A stretch of DNA of 39,510 nucleotides from contig DGLA01000017.1 in the NCBI GenBank assembly GCA_002387205.1, forward strand, positions 1-39,510, read 5' to 3'. Below the pieces are notes generated by a model. It was not told the origin of the DNA. It did no database searches and worked only from the letters and a program-made list of their open reading frames with translations. Origin of the DNA: Stutzerimonas stutzeri (GTDB lineage Bacteria; Pseudomonadota; Gammaproteobacteria; Pseudomonadales; Pseudomonadaceae). This document shows, piece after piece, positions 1 to 7,346 of this stretch. Both the position numbers and the translations under genes were made by a program. The stretch's first letter is position 1, and every line of letters begins with the position of its first letter.

Positions 1-653
1 TGGGAATCGTCAAGGAGCACACTTCCGTCTGGTATGCAGACGGTCGCACGTACGCCGATTATCTGCTCGCAGATTTGAACGTGCGTGAATACCTCCAAGA
101 CAAATTAAAAAGCGCGTCCGTAAGCCGTATCGACATCCATCGTCCGGCTCAAACCGCACGCATCACCATCCATACCGCTCGTCCCGGCATCGTGATCGGA
201 AAGAAGGGTGAGGATGTTGAGAAGCTGCGTCAGGACCTGACCAAAAGAATGGGTGTGCCTGTGCACATCAACATCGAAGAAATCCGCAAGCCGGAACTCG
301 ATGCAATGCTGGTAGCACAGAACGTCGCTCAGCAGCTGGAGCGTCGCGTGATGTTTCGTCGCGCCATGAAGCGCGCCGTACAGAATGCGATCCGCATTGG
401 TGCCAAGGGCATCAAGATCCAGGTGAGCGGTCGTCTGGGTGGGGCTGAAATCGCCCGTACGGAATGGTATCGGGAAGGTCGTGTGCCGCTGCACACCCTG
501 CGTGCCGATATCGACTACAACACCTACGAAGCGCACACCACTTATGGTGTGATCGGCGTCAAGGTCTGGATCTTCAAAGGCGAAGTTATTGGTGGTCGCC
601 ATGAAGAGCTCAAGCCGCAAGCGCCTGCGCCTCGTAAAAAAGCTGCCAAGTAA
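1..653 (+). CDS. rpsC: 30S ribosomal protein S3 (5' partial)
   Basis: S3 sits at the mRNA entry tunnel of the 30S subunit and contributes to helicase activity. The reading frame is open from base 3 to the left edge and encodes GIVKEHTSVWYADGR..., so the start lies outside the window; about 12 N-terminal residues are missing from a 228-residue family length. The KH domain with its GxxG loop (IGKKG) is visible around codons 50-55 of the fragment, followed by the C-terminal S3 domain with the LGGAEIARTEWYREGRVPLHTLRA-type signature. The TTG near base 75 is an internal Leu codon, not a start. It is followed after 12 nt by rplP in the S10 gene set. A basic tail (PRKKAAK) ends the protein. Confidence 0.98.
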   Translation, partial: GIVKEHTSVWYADGRTYADYLLADLNVREYLQDKLKSASVSRIDIHRPAQTARITIHTARPGIVIGKKGEDVEKLRQDLTKRMGVPVHINIEEIRKPELDAMLVAQNVAQQLERRVMFRRAMKRAVQNAIRIGAKGIKIQVSGRLGGAEIARTEWYREGRVPLHTLRADIDYNTYEAHTTYGVIGVKVWIFKGEVIGGRHEELKPQAPAPRKKAAK

Positions 654-665
654 GGAGTACGCCAA

Positions 666-1079
666 ATGTTGCAACCAAAGCGTACAAAATTCCGCAAGCA
701 GATGACCGGTCACAACCGTGGCCTGGCTCAGCGCGGTAGCAAAGTCAGCTTCGGCGAGTTCGCTCTGAAGTCTGTCGCTCGTGGTCGTCTCACTGCGCGT
801 CAGATCGAGTCCGCACGTCGTGCGTTGACCCGTCATGTCAAGCGTGGCGGCAAGATCTGGATCCGTGTTTTCCCCGACAAGCCGATCTCCAAGAAGCCGC
901 TTGAAGTGCGGATGGGTAAAGGTAAGGGCAACGTCGAGTACTGGGTAGCCCAGATTCAGCCGGGCAAAGTGCTCTACGAGATCGAGGGTGTTTCCGAAGA
1001 GCTGGCGCGTGAGGCATTCGCCCTGGCTGCTGCAAAGCTGCCGCTCGCCACCTCCTTTGTTAAGCGGACGGTGATGTGA
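666..1079 (+). CDS. rplP: 50S ribosomal protein L16
   Basis: L16 is a late-assembly 50S protein that contacts the A-site tRNA elbow and helps organise the peptidyl-transferase centre. The product has 137 residues, the usual bacterial length, beginning [12 protein letters not shown] and carrying the family core [15 protein letters not shown] and [13 protein letters not shown]. An AAGGAG sequence lies a few bases before the ATG. The TGA stop shares one base with the ATG of rpmC (TGATG), so the two are probably translationally coupled, as is common in the S10 operon. Confidence 0.98.
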
Positions 1080-1270
1080 TGAAAGCGAATGATCTTCGTG
1101 AAAAATCCGCTCAGCAGCTAAACGAGCAACTGCTCGAGCTGCTGCGCGACCAGTTCAATCTGCGTATGCAGAAAGCAACTGGCCAGTTGGGGCAGTCGCA
1201 CCTGCTCTCGCAAGTCAAGCGCGACATCGCTCGTGTCAAGACTGTGCTCAACCAGCAGGCAGGTAAGTGA
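1079..1270 (+). CDS. rpmC: 50S ribosomal protein L29
   Basis: L29 is a small helical-hairpin protein near the 50S exit tunnel, where trigger factor and SRP dock. The product has 63 residues, [18 protein letters not shown]..., matching the pseudomonad form. A GTG one codon upstream is also in frame, but the ATG that overlaps the rplP stop gives the conserved N-terminus and was chosen. The TGA stop ends two bases before the rpsQ ATG, so this run is tightly packed. Confidence 0.97.
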   Translation: MKANDLREKSAQQLNEQLLELLRDQFNLRMQKATGQLGQSHLLSQVKRDIARVKTVLNQQAGK

Positions 1271-1272
1271 TC

Positions 1273-1539
1273 ATGGCTGAAGTTGAAAAAACTGTCCGCA
1301 CGCTGACTGGCCGCGTCGTCAGCGACAAAATGGACAAAAGCATCACCGTTCTGATCGAGCGTCGCGTCAAGCACCCGATCTACGGTAAATACGTGAAGCG
1401 TTCGACCAAACTGCACGCCCACGACGAAACCAACCAGTGCCGTATCGGCGACAAGGTCACTATCCGCGAGACTCGTCCGCTGGCAAAGACCAAGTGCTGG
1501 ATGTTGGTTGATGTCGTTGAACGTGCCGTCGAAGTCTAA
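1273..1539 (+). CDS. rpsQ: 30S ribosomal protein S17
   Basis: S17 is an OB-fold primary 16S rRNA binding protein. The product has 88 residues (MAEVEKTVRTLTGRVVSDK...) with the signature GDKVTIRETRPLAKTKCW near the C-terminus. A GTG two codons upstream is in frame, but the ATG at 1273 gives the conserved start. Only 23 nt separate its stop from rplN, leaving no room for the separate spc promoter found at this place in E. coli; the S10 and spc sets are probably co-transcribed here. Confidence 0.97.
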   Translation: MAEVEKTVRTLTGRVVSDKMDKSITVLIERRVKHPIYGKYVKRSTKLHAHDETNQCRIGDKVTIRETRPLAKTKCWMLVDVVERAVEV

Positions 1540-1562
1540 GGGCTAGGGGTCGGAGAAATTAT

Positions 1563-1931
1563 ATGATTCAGACTCAATCAATGCTCGATGTGGCTGACAA
1601 CAGTGGCGCTCGTCGCGTCATGTGTATCAAGGTCCTCGGTGGTTCGCATCGCCGTTACGCCGGTATCGGCGACATCATTAAGGTTACCGTCAAGGAAGCG
1701 ATTCCGCGTGGCAAGGTCAAGAAGGGCCAGGTAATGACTGCTGTTGTGGTCCGTACCCGCCACGGTGTTCGCCGTCCGGATGGCTCCATTATTCGCTTCG
1801 ATGGCAATGCTGCTGTTCTGTTGAACAACAAGCAGGAGCCAATTGGCACCCGTATTTTCGGGCCGGTGACGCGTGAGCTTCGTTCAGAGAAGTTCATGAA
1901 GATCGTCTCGCTCGCGCCTGAAGTGCTGTAA
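1563..1931 (+). CDS. rplN: 50S ribosomal protein L14
   Basis: L14 is a five-stranded barrel protein at the subunit interface, taking part in intersubunit bridges and binding RsfS. The 122-residue product is the standard length and shows the N-terminal MIQTQSMLDVADNSGARR and the signature region around KVTVKEAIPRGKVKKG. A GGAG element (GTCGGAGAAATTAT) precedes the ATG. It is followed after 11 nt by rplX. Confidence 0.98.
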   Translation: MIQTQSMLDVADNSGARRVMCIKVLGGSHRRYAGIGDIIKVTVKEAIPRGKVKKGQVMTAVVVRTRHGVRRPDGSIIRFDGNAAVLLNNKQEPIGTRIFGPVTRELRSEKFMKIVSLAPEVL

Positions 1932-1942
1932 GGAGAAGCCGC

Positions 1943-2257
1943 ATGCAAAAGATTCGTCGCAACGACGAGATCATCGTCATCGCCGGCAAGGACAAGGGTA
2001 AGCGCGGTAAGGTGCTCCGGGTTCTCGCCGACGACCGTCTGGTTGTCGGTGGTATCAACCTGGTAAAGCGTCATACCAAGCCGAACCCGATGTCAGGCGT
2101 TCAGGGCGGTATCGTCGAGAAGGAGGCGCCTCTGCACGCCTCTAACGTCGCTATTTTCAACGGTGAAACCAACAAGGCTGACCGCGTTGGGTTCAAGGTT
2201 GAAGACGGCAAGAAAATTCGTGTCTTCAAGTCGACCCAGAAGCCGGTTGAAGCTTGA
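1943..2257 (+). CDS. rplX: 50S ribosomal protein L24
   Basis: L24 is one of the two assembly-initiating 50S proteins and binds the 5' end of 23S rRNA. The product has 104 residues with an N-terminal KOW motif (DEIIVIAGKDKGKRGKVLRV, residues 8-27). The strong SD AAGGAG lies 8 nt before the ATG. Gene order rplN-rplX-rplE is the usual one. Confidence 0.98.
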   Translation: MQKIRRNDEIIVIAGKDKGKRGKVLRVLADDRLVVGGINLVKRHTKPNPMSGVQGGIVEKEAPLHASNVAIFNGETNKADRVGFKVEDGKKIRVFKSTQKPVEA

Positions 2258-2276
2258 GACTGCTAGGTAGATAACC

Positions 2277-2816
2277 ATGGCACGACTAAAAGAAGTTTAT
2301 CGGAAGCAAATCGCTCCCAAGCTGAAAGAAGAGCTTCAGCTGGGCAACGTGATGGAAGTTCCGCGCATCACCAAGATCACCCTTAACATGGGTATCGGCG
2401 AAGCGATCGGTGATAAGAAGATCATCGACAACGCGGTTGCCGACCTGGAAAAGATCACTGGCCAAAAGGTCGTCGTGACTCACGCTCGGAAATCCATCGC
2501 TGGCTTCAAGGTCCGCGAAGGTTGGCCGATCGGCGTCAAGGTGACGCTGCGCAGCGATCGCATGTACGAGTTCCTGGATCGTCTGCTGTCTATCTCTCTG
2601 CCTCGGGTTCGCGATTTCCGCGGGCTGAATGCCAAGTCCTTCGATGGCCGCGGCAACTACAGCATGGGCGTTAAAGAGCAGATCATTTTCCCGGAAATCG
2701 ATTACGACAAGATCGATGCCCTGCGTGGTCTGGACATTACGCTGACCACCACCGCCCGGACGGACGAAGAGGGTCGCGCGTTGCTGCGTGCCTTTAACTT
2801 CCCGTTCCGTAACTGA
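2277..2816 (+). CDS. rplE: 50S ribosomal protein L5
   Basis: L5 binds 5S rRNA and contacts P-site tRNA and S13 at the central protuberance. The 179-residue product has the family signature around LNMGIGEAIGDKK (residues 36-48) and the C-terminal TTTARTDEEGRALLRAFNFPF. In E. coli the rplX-rplE junction carries the S8 autoregulatory target; I could not define such a structure with confidence here by eye. rpsN follows after 13 nt. Confidence 0.98.
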   Translation: MARLKEVYRKQIAPKLKEELQLGNVMEVPRITKITLNMGIGEAIGDKKIIDNAVADLEKITGQKVVVTHARKSIAGFKVREGWPIGVKVTLRSDRMYEFLDRLLSISLPRVRDFRGLNAKSFDGRGNYSMGVKEQIIFPEIDYDKIDALRGLDITLTTTARTDEEGRALLRAFNFPFRN

Positions 2817-2829
2817 TTGGAGTAGGCAC

Positions 2830-3135
2830 ATGGCTAAGCAAAGCATGAAGAACCGTGAGCTGAAGCGTCAGCAAACGGTTGCCAAGTACGCTCAGAAGCG
2901 TGCTGCGCTGAAGGCTGTCATCGCCAATCCGGAATCCACTCCGGAAGCCCGCTGGGAAGCCCAGGTGGCATTGCAGAAGCAGCCCCGCGACGCTAGCGCT
3001 TCGCGCCTGCGTAATCGCTGCCGCCTGACTGGCCGTCCGCATGGTGTTTATCGCAAGTTTGGTCTTGCGCGTAACATGCTGCGCCAGGCTGCCATGCGTG
3101 GTGATGTTCCAGGTCTGGTCAAGGCCAGCTGGTAA
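2830..3135 (+). CDS. rpsN: 30S ribosomal protein S14 (zinc-free form)
   Basis: S14 stabilises the 30S head. The product has 101 residues starting MAKQSMKNRELKRQ, the long form that lacks the CxxC zinc pairs, so this copy does not need zinc. A longer in-frame reading starts at 2788 inside rplE, but the ATG at 2830, preceded by GGAG, gives the conserved start. It is the last gene before the 186-nt spacer that holds a hairpin, a promoter and a leader. Confidence 0.97.
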   Translation: MAKQSMKNRELKRQQTVAKYAQKRAALKAVIANPESTPEARWEAQVALQKQPRDASASRLRNRCRLTGRPHGVYRKFGLARNMLRQAAMRGDVPGLVKASW

Positions 3136-3176
3136 TGAAATAGCGGTCCGGCTCTACTGCGGACAGGTTGTTTCAG

Positions 3177-3200
3177 ATCAAGCCCCTTATGGGGCTTGAT
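3177..3200 (+). terminator. Hairpin after rpsN, possible intra-operon terminator
   Basis: A perfect 10-bp inverted repeat, ATCAAGCCCC / GGGGCTTGAT, has a TTAT loop and is followed by TCATTTC, only a moderate T-rich tract. It lies 41 nt after the rpsN stop. Its right arm supplies most of a -35 element (TTGATT). It could be a leaky terminator, an RNase processing or 3'-stabilising hairpin, or both. Confidence 0.55.
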
Positions 3201-3224
3201 TCATTTCTGGAGTGTCTCTAGAAT
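3196..3224 (+). promoter_or_regulatory. Predicted sigma-70 promoter upstream of rpsH
   Basis: TTGATT (3196-3201), exactly 17 nt, then TAGAAT (3219-3224). Both hexamers are close to TTGACA/TATAAT and the spacing is optimal. It lies in the only large gap of the spc gene set and would start transcription near 3231, giving rpsH a leader of about 90 nt. The same arrangement recurs upstream of rpsM. It is predicted from sequence only. Confidence 0.6.
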
Positions 3225-3321
3225 GCTCGGCTCGCCCGAGTCACGCCTATGGCATGATCTCATCTAGTAGGCGACACGAGCCTTTGCAGGCTTATTTTTT
3301 TGTATTAGGAGCCAAGCGCCC
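3225..3321 (+). promoter_or_regulatory. Structured 5' leader of rpsH with terminator-like hairpin
   Basis: Between the predicted start site and the rpsH ATG there are three possible stems: CTCGG/CCGAG near the 5' end, GCCTA/TAGGC in the middle, and AGCCT-TTGC-AGGCT (3279-3292) followed by TTATTTTTTT. The last has the form of a weak intrinsic terminator placed just before the AGGAG ribosome-binding site of rpsH. This could be an attenuator or a ribosomal-protein binding leader. I do not recognise it as a known Rfam family, and the ligand is unknown. Confidence 0.4.
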
Positions 3322-3714
3322 ATGAGTATGCAGGACCCGTTAGCGGACATGCTAACTCGTATCCGTAATGCCCAGATGGCCGAAAAGTCCGTCGTAAGCA
3401 TGCCGTCTTCCACACTGAAGGTGGCTGTAGCCGATGTGCTTCAAGGTGAAGGCTATATCGCAGGATACAACGTCAGCAGCGACGCCAAGCCGCAGCTGTC
3501 CATCGAGCTCAAGTACTTCGAGGGCCGTCCGGTCATCGAGGAGCTGAAGCGCGTAAGCCGTCCTGGCCTTCGCCAGTACAAATCCGTTGATCAGTTGCCG
3601 AAGGTTCGCGGCGGTCTGGGTGTTTCGATCGTGTCCACCAACAAGGGTGTGATGACTGATCGGGCTGCTCGCGCTGCTGGCGTTGGCGGCGAAGTGCTCT
3701 GCACAGTGTTCTAA
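3322..3714 (+). CDS. rpsH: 30S ribosomal protein S8
   Basis: S8 is a primary 16S rRNA binder that organises the central domain; in E. coli it also represses the spc operon. The 130-residue product begins MSMQDPLADMLTRIRNAQ and ends with the signature KGVMTDRAARAAGVGGEVLCTVF region. AGGAG lies 11 nt before the ATG. Its position directly behind the predicted promoter and leader makes it the first gene of a possible separate transcript. Confidence 0.98.
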   Translation: MSMQDPLADMLTRIRNAQMAEKSVVSMPSSTLKVAVADVLQGEGYIAGYNVSSDAKPQLSIELKYFEGRPVIEELKRVSRPGLRQYKSVDQLPKVRGGLGVSIVSTNKGVMTDRAARAAGVGGEVLCTVF

Positions 3715-3726
3715 GGGGGGATAAGC

Positions 3727-4260
3727 ATGTCTCGCGTTGCTAAGAACCCCGTCAAGCTGCCCGCCGGTGTTGAATTCAACATGTCTGGCCAGCGGCTTTC
3801 GGTGAAGGGTGCCAAGGGCGCTCTCGAACTGAATGTGCACTCGTCCGTGGAAGTTATTCACGAGGCTGGTGAGCTCCGTTTTGCTGCGCGTAACGGCGAT
3901 CAGCAGAATCGCGCCATGGCCGGTACTACCCGTGCGCTGGTTAACAACATGGTGATCGGTGTCAGCCAAGGCTTCGAGCGCAAGCTCCAGCTGGTTGGTG
4001 TTGGTTACAAAGCACAAGCCAAAGGTCAAGTGCTGTCCCTGGCTCTCGGCTTCTCGCATCCGGTGGAATATGAACTGCCGCAAGGCGTTACCGCTGAGAC
4101 CCCCAGCCAGACCGACATCCTGATCAAGGGCGTCGACAAGCAACTGGTCGGTCAGGTGGCTGCAGAAATCCGCGACTTCCGCCGCCCTGAGCCTTACAAG
4201 GGCAAAGGCGTGCGTTACTCGGACGAAGTGGTCCGTCGTAAAGAAGCTAAGAAGAAGTAG
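3727..4260 (+). CDS. rplF: 50S ribosomal protein L6
   Basis: L6 lies near the sarcin-ricin loop and the factor-binding site and is made of two related alpha/beta domains. The 177-residue product begins MSRVAKNPVKLPAGV and ends with the signature PEPYKGKGVRYSDEVVRRKEAKKK, the second-domain loop that binds 23S rRNA. GGGGG before the ATG can serve as SD. rplR follows after 10 nt. Confidence 0.98.
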   Translation: MSRVAKNPVKLPAGVEFNMSGQRLSVKGAKGALELNVHSSVEVIHEAGELRFAARNGDQQNRAMAGTTRALVNNMVIGVSQGFERKLQLVGVGYKAQAKGQVLSLALGFSHPVEYELPQGVTAETPSQTDILIKGVDKQLVGQVAAEIRDFRRPEPYKGKGVRYSDEVVRRKEAKKK

Positions 4261-4270
4261 GGCATAGCAC

Positions 4271-4621
4271 ATGAGCGTAAAGAAAGTTACTCGTCTGCGT
4301 CGCGCTCGCAAGGCACGCCTGAAGATGCGCGAGCTGGAAACCGTACGCCTTTGTGTGTACCGCTCTTCCCAGCACATCTACGCCCAGGTCCTTTCGGCCG
4401 ACGGCGGCAAGGTTTTGGCCAGCGCCTCGACTCTGGACAAAGAATTGCGTAGCGGTGCCACTGGCAACGTTGACGCTGCCAAGAAAGTTGGTCAGCTGGT
4501 CGCTGAGCGTGCTAAGGCCGCAGGTGTCACCCAGGTGGCGTTCGACCGTTCTGGCTTCAAGTACCACGGTCGTGTCAAGGCACTGGCTGATGCTGCTCGT
4601 GAAGGCGGGCTGGAGTTCTAA
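4271..4621 (+). CDS. rplR: 50S ribosomal protein L18
   Basis: L18 binds 5S rRNA together with L5. The 116-residue product has a basic N-terminal tail (MSVKKVTRLRRARKARLK) and the C-terminal signature FDRSGFKYHGRVKALADAARE. Its stop is 3 nt before the rpsE ATG, within a very tight run. Confidence 0.98.
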   Translation: MSVKKVTRLRRARKARLKMRELETVRLCVYRSSQHIYAQVLSADGGKVLASASTLDKELRSGATGNVDAAKKVGQLVAERAKAAGVTQVAFDRSGFKYHGRVKALADAAREGGLEF

Positions 4622-4624
4622 GTT

Positions 4625-5125
4625 ATGGCATATAACGAGCAAAAGCGCGACGAAGGCTATATTGAGAAGCTGGTTCAAGTTAACCGCGTCGCCAAGACTG
4701 TAAAAGGTGGCCGTATCTTCACCTTCACCGCGTTGACCGTGGTGGGTGACGGCAAGGGTCGTGTCGGTTTCGGTCGCGGTAAGTCCCGCGAAGTGCCTGC
4801 TGCTATTCAGAAGGCCATGGAGGCGGCTCGCCGCAACATGATCCAGGTTGACCTGAACGGCACCACGCTGCAGTACGCAACCAAGGCCGCGCATGGCGCT
4901 TCCAAGGTCTACATGCAACCTGCTTCCGAAGGTACCGGTGTTATCGCTGGTGGTGCGATGCGCGCCATCCTCGAAGTCGCCGGTGTCCAGAACGTCCTGG
5001 CCAAGTGCTACGGCTCGACCAACCCTGTGAACGTGGTGCACGCCACCTTTAAGGGTTTGAAGGCCATGCAGTCGCCTGAGTCGATCGCTGCCAAGCGTGG
5101 CAAGAGCGTCGAGGAGATTTCCTGA
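4625..5125 (+). CDS. rpsE: 30S ribosomal protein S5
   Basis: S5 acts in translational accuracy and mRNA unwinding, and its mutations give spectinomycin resistance or ram phenotypes. The 166-residue product has the N-terminal double-stranded-RNA-binding-like domain with the loop RVAKTVKGGRIFTFTAL (residues 20-36) that lines the spectinomycin pocket; the loop appears wild-type. The TGA stop overlaps the rpmD ATG (TGATG). Confidence 0.98.
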   Translation: MAYNEQKRDEGYIEKLVQVNRVAKTVKGGRIFTFTALTVVGDGKGRVGFGRGKSREVPAAIQKAMEAARRNMIQVDLNGTTLQYATKAAHGASKVYMQPASEGTGVIAGGAMRAILEVAGVQNVLAKCYGSTNPVNVVHATFKGLKAMQSPESIAAKRGKSVEEIS

Positions 5126-5304
5126 TGGCTAATACCGTCAAGGTCACGCTGATCAAGAGCGTCAGCGGTCGTATTCCCAATCACAAGCTTTGCGTCAAGG
5201 GCCTCGGCCTGCGTCGCATTGGTCACACCGTCGAGGTTCAGGACACCCCTGAGAATCGCGGCATGATCAACAAGGCTTATTACATGCTCCGTGTGGAGGG
5301 CTAA
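5125..5304 (+). CDS. rpmD: 50S ribosomal protein L30
   Basis: L30 is a small alpha/beta 50S protein. The 59-residue frame reads MANTVKVTLIKSVSGRIPNH and continues with the conserved LGLRRIGHTVEVQDTPENRGM region. It starts on the A of the rpsE stop codon, so translation is probably coupled, and its TAA is 3 nt before the rplO ATG. Confidence 0.97.
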   Translation: MANTVKVTLIKSVSGRIPNHKLCVKGLGLRRIGHTVEVQDTPENRGMINKAYYMLRVEG

Positions 5305-5307
5305 GCC

Positions 5308-5742
5308 ATGCAACTGAACGATCTGCGTTCTGCGCCGGGTGCCCGTCGCGAAAAGCTTCGTCCCGGTCGCGGCATCGGTAGCGGACTCGGTAAGACCGGT
5401 GGTCGCGGTCACAAGGGTCAGACTTCCCGCTCCGGTGGCAAGATTGCTCCTGGTTTCGAGGGTGGCCAGCAGCCGCTGCATCGTCGCCTGCCGAAGTTCG
5501 GCTTCGTTTCGCTGAAGGCCATGGATCGCGCCGAAGTGCGTACCTCCGAGCTGGCCAAAGTGGAAGGCGATGTCGTCTCCGTGCAGAGCCTCAAGGACGC
5601 CAACGTAATCAACCAGAACGTACTGCGTGTGAAAATCATGCTATCCGGTGAGGTTGGTCGCGCTGTAACTCTTAAGGGTATCGCCGCCACCAAAGGTGCG
5701 CGTGCGGCTATCGAAGCAGCTGGCGGCAAGTTCGAGGAATAA
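5308..5742 (+). CDS. rplO: 50S ribosomal protein L15
   Basis: L15 is a late-binding 50S protein with a long N-terminal extension that threads into 23S rRNA. The 144-residue product shows the Gly/Arg-rich extension (GRGIGSGLGKTGGRGHKGQ) and the C-terminal globular domain ending AAIEAAGGKFEE. Its TAA is directly followed by the secY ATG with no spacer. Confidence 0.98.
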   Translation: MQLNDLRSAPGARREKLRPGRGIGSGLGKTGGRGHKGQTSRSGGKIAPGFEGGQQPLHRRLPKFGFVSLKAMDRAEVRTSELAKVEGDVVSVQSLKDANVINQNVLRVKIMLSGEVGRAVTLKGIAATKGARAAIEAAGGKFEE

Positions 5743-7071
5743 ATGGCTAAGCAAGGTGCTCTCTCCGCGCTGAGTAATGGCGGGCTGTCTGAACTCTGGG
5801 CTCGTCTGCGCTTTCTGCTGATGGCGATCATCGTCTATCGGGTTGGGGCGCACATCCCGGTACCGGGGATCAATCCCGACAGGTTGGCCGAGCTGTTTCG
5901 TCAGAACGAAGGGACCATCCTTAGCCTGTTCAACATGTTTTCCGGCGGCGCGCTCGAACGCATGAGTATTTTTGCGCTGGGGATCATGCCGTACATCTCG
6001 GCATCGATCATCATGCAGCTCATGACTGCGGTGAGTCCGCAGCTGGAACAGTTGAAGAAGGAAGGCGAGGCCGGTCGTCGCAAGATCAGTCAGTACACCC
6101 GTTATGGTGCGTTGGTCCTGGCAATTGTGCAGGCGATCGGTATGTCCGTCGGTCTGGCGGGTCAGGACGTTGCGTTCAGCAACGACTTCGGCTTCTACTT
6201 CGTGGCTATCACCACGTTTGTCGCTGGTGCGATGTTCATGATGTGGCTGGGCGAGCAGATCACCGAGCGAGGCGTTGGTAACGGCATTTCGATGTTGATC
6301 TTCGCCGGTATCGTTGCAGGTTTGCCGGGTGCCCTTGGGCAGTCCTTTGAGTCTGCACGTCAGGGCGACGTCAATATCATTGCGTTGCTTGCGGTCGGCT
6401 TGCTTGCTGTGGCGATCATTGGTTTCGTGGTCTTTATCGAGCGTGGTCAGCGGCGGATCGCCGTGCATTACGCCAAGCGCCAGCAAGGCCGCAAGGTCTT
6501 TGCTGCGCAGACCAGCCACCTGCCCTTGAAAGTGAATATGGCGGGCGTGATTCCCGCGATCTTCGCCAGCAGCATTCTGCTGTTTCCAGCTTCGCTGGGG
6601 CAGTGGTTCGGTCAGTCCGAAAGCATGAGCTGGCTGGCTGATATCTCGCAAGCGATTGCCCCTGGCCAGCCATTGAACATCCTGTTGTTCAGTGCCGGGA
6701 TCATCTTCTTCTGCTTCTTCTATACGGCGTTGATGTTCAACCCTAAAGACGTAGCTGAGAATTTGAAGAAGTCCGGTGCGTTTATCCCGGGGATTCGTCC
6801 TGGCGAGCAGTCGGCGCGCTATATCGATGGCGTGCTGACGCGCTTGACCATGTTCGGTGCCCTGTACATGACGGCTGTTTGCCTGCTGCCTCAGTTCCTT
6901 GTGGTTGCTGCAAACGTACCGTTCTACCTTGGCGGGACTTCGCTGCTGATTGTGGTTGTGGTGGTCATGGACTTCATGTCCCAGGTTCAGTCACACCTCA
7001 TGTCTCACCAGTACGATTCCCTGATGAAAAAAGCCAATCTGAAGGGTTATGGCAGCGGAATGCTTCGCTGA
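5743..7071 (+). CDS. secY: Preprotein translocase subunit SecY
   Basis: SecY is the channel subunit of the SecYEG translocon in the inner membrane. The 442-residue product is the normal length, with ten expected transmembrane helices, the plug region after TM1, and the family signatures PGINPDRLAELF and GMFSGGALERMSIFALGIMPYI-type regions near residues 40-90. It starts immediately after the rplO stop, so it probably depends on coupled re-initiation. rpmJ follows after 27 nt. Confidence 0.98.
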   Translation: MAKQGALSALSNGGLSELWARLRFLLMAIIVYRVGAHIPVPGINPDRLAELFRQNEGTILSLFNMFSGGALERMSIFALGIMPYISASIIMQLMTAVSPQLEQLKKEGEAGRRKISQYTRYGALVLAIVQAIGMSVGLAGQDVAFSNDFGFYFVAITTFVAGAMFMMWLGEQITERGVGNGISMLIFAGIVAGLPGALGQSFESARQGDVNIIALLAVGLLAVAIIGFVVFIERGQRRIAVHYAKRQQGRKVFAAQTSHLPLKVNMAGVIPAIFASSILLFPASLGQWFGQSESMSWLADISQAIAPGQPLNILLFSAGIIFFCFFYTALMFNPKDVAENLKKSGAFIPGIRPGEQSARYIDGVLTRLTMFGALYMTAVCLLPQFLVVAANVPFYLGGTSLLIVVVVVMDFMSQVQSHLMSHQYDSLMKKANLKGYGSGMLR

Positions 7072-7098
7072 TCTATCCGTAAGGTTCCAGGAGTTCTC

Positions 7099-7215
7099 AT
7101 GAAAGTTCGTGCATCGGTCAAGAAGCTGTGCCGCAACTGCAAAATCGTCCGTCGCGAAGGCGTCGTACGAGTGATCTGCAGTGCAGAACCGCGTCACAAG
7201 CAGCGCCAAGGCTGA
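7099..7215 (+). CDS. rpmJ: 50S ribosomal protein L36 (zinc-binding form)
   Basis: This is a 38-residue frame, MKVRASVKKLCRNCKIVRRE..., ending HKQRQG. It carries the zinc ribbon ligands Cys11, Cys14, Cys27 and His33, so it is the zinc-requiring C+ form. AGGAG precedes the ATG. It is the last gene of the spc set and is followed by a strong hairpin and then the alpha-operon promoter. Confidence 0.97.
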   Translation: MKVRASVKKLCRNCKIVRREGVVRVICSAEPRHKQRQG

Positions 7216-7234
7216 TTGTGATCTAAGGCTTGAG

Positions 7235-7258
7235 CCCGGCAGCTAGTGCGCTGCCGGG
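7235..7258 (+). terminator. Hairpin after rpmJ
   Basis: CCCGGCAGC / GCTGCCGGG forms a perfect 9-bp stem with a 6-nt loop, extendable by G-T and A-T pairs, followed by TTGATTATTTGTTATT. The tail is T-rich but broken, so termination may be partial. The first bases of the tail double as the -35 hexamer of the next promoter, as in the rpsN-rpsH gap. Confidence 0.65.
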
Positions 7259-7287
7259 TTGATTATTTGTTATTACAGCGTTAGTAT
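7259..7287 (+). promoter_or_regulatory. Predicted alpha-operon promoter
   Basis: TTGATT (7259-7264), 17 nt, TAGTAT (7282-7287). The predicted start is near 7294, giving a leader of about 50 nt before the rpsM ATG. That leader can fold GCGCCC against GGGGCG. In E. coli the alpha leader and rpsM start form a pseudoknot bound by S4; whether this shorter leader does so cannot be told by eye. Confidence 0.6.
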
Positions 7288-7346
7288 CTCGCGCCCTTTT
7301 CTTGGCTTCCGGGGCGTTGGGTAGCTGTCAATTGGAGTTTCACTGA

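Noticed and set aside
105..836. Long open frames antisense to ribosomal, secY, uvrA and nar genes
   Set aside because: They are by-products of GC-rich codon usage on the opposite strand of well-identified genes; they have no ribosome-binding sites or recognisable domains.
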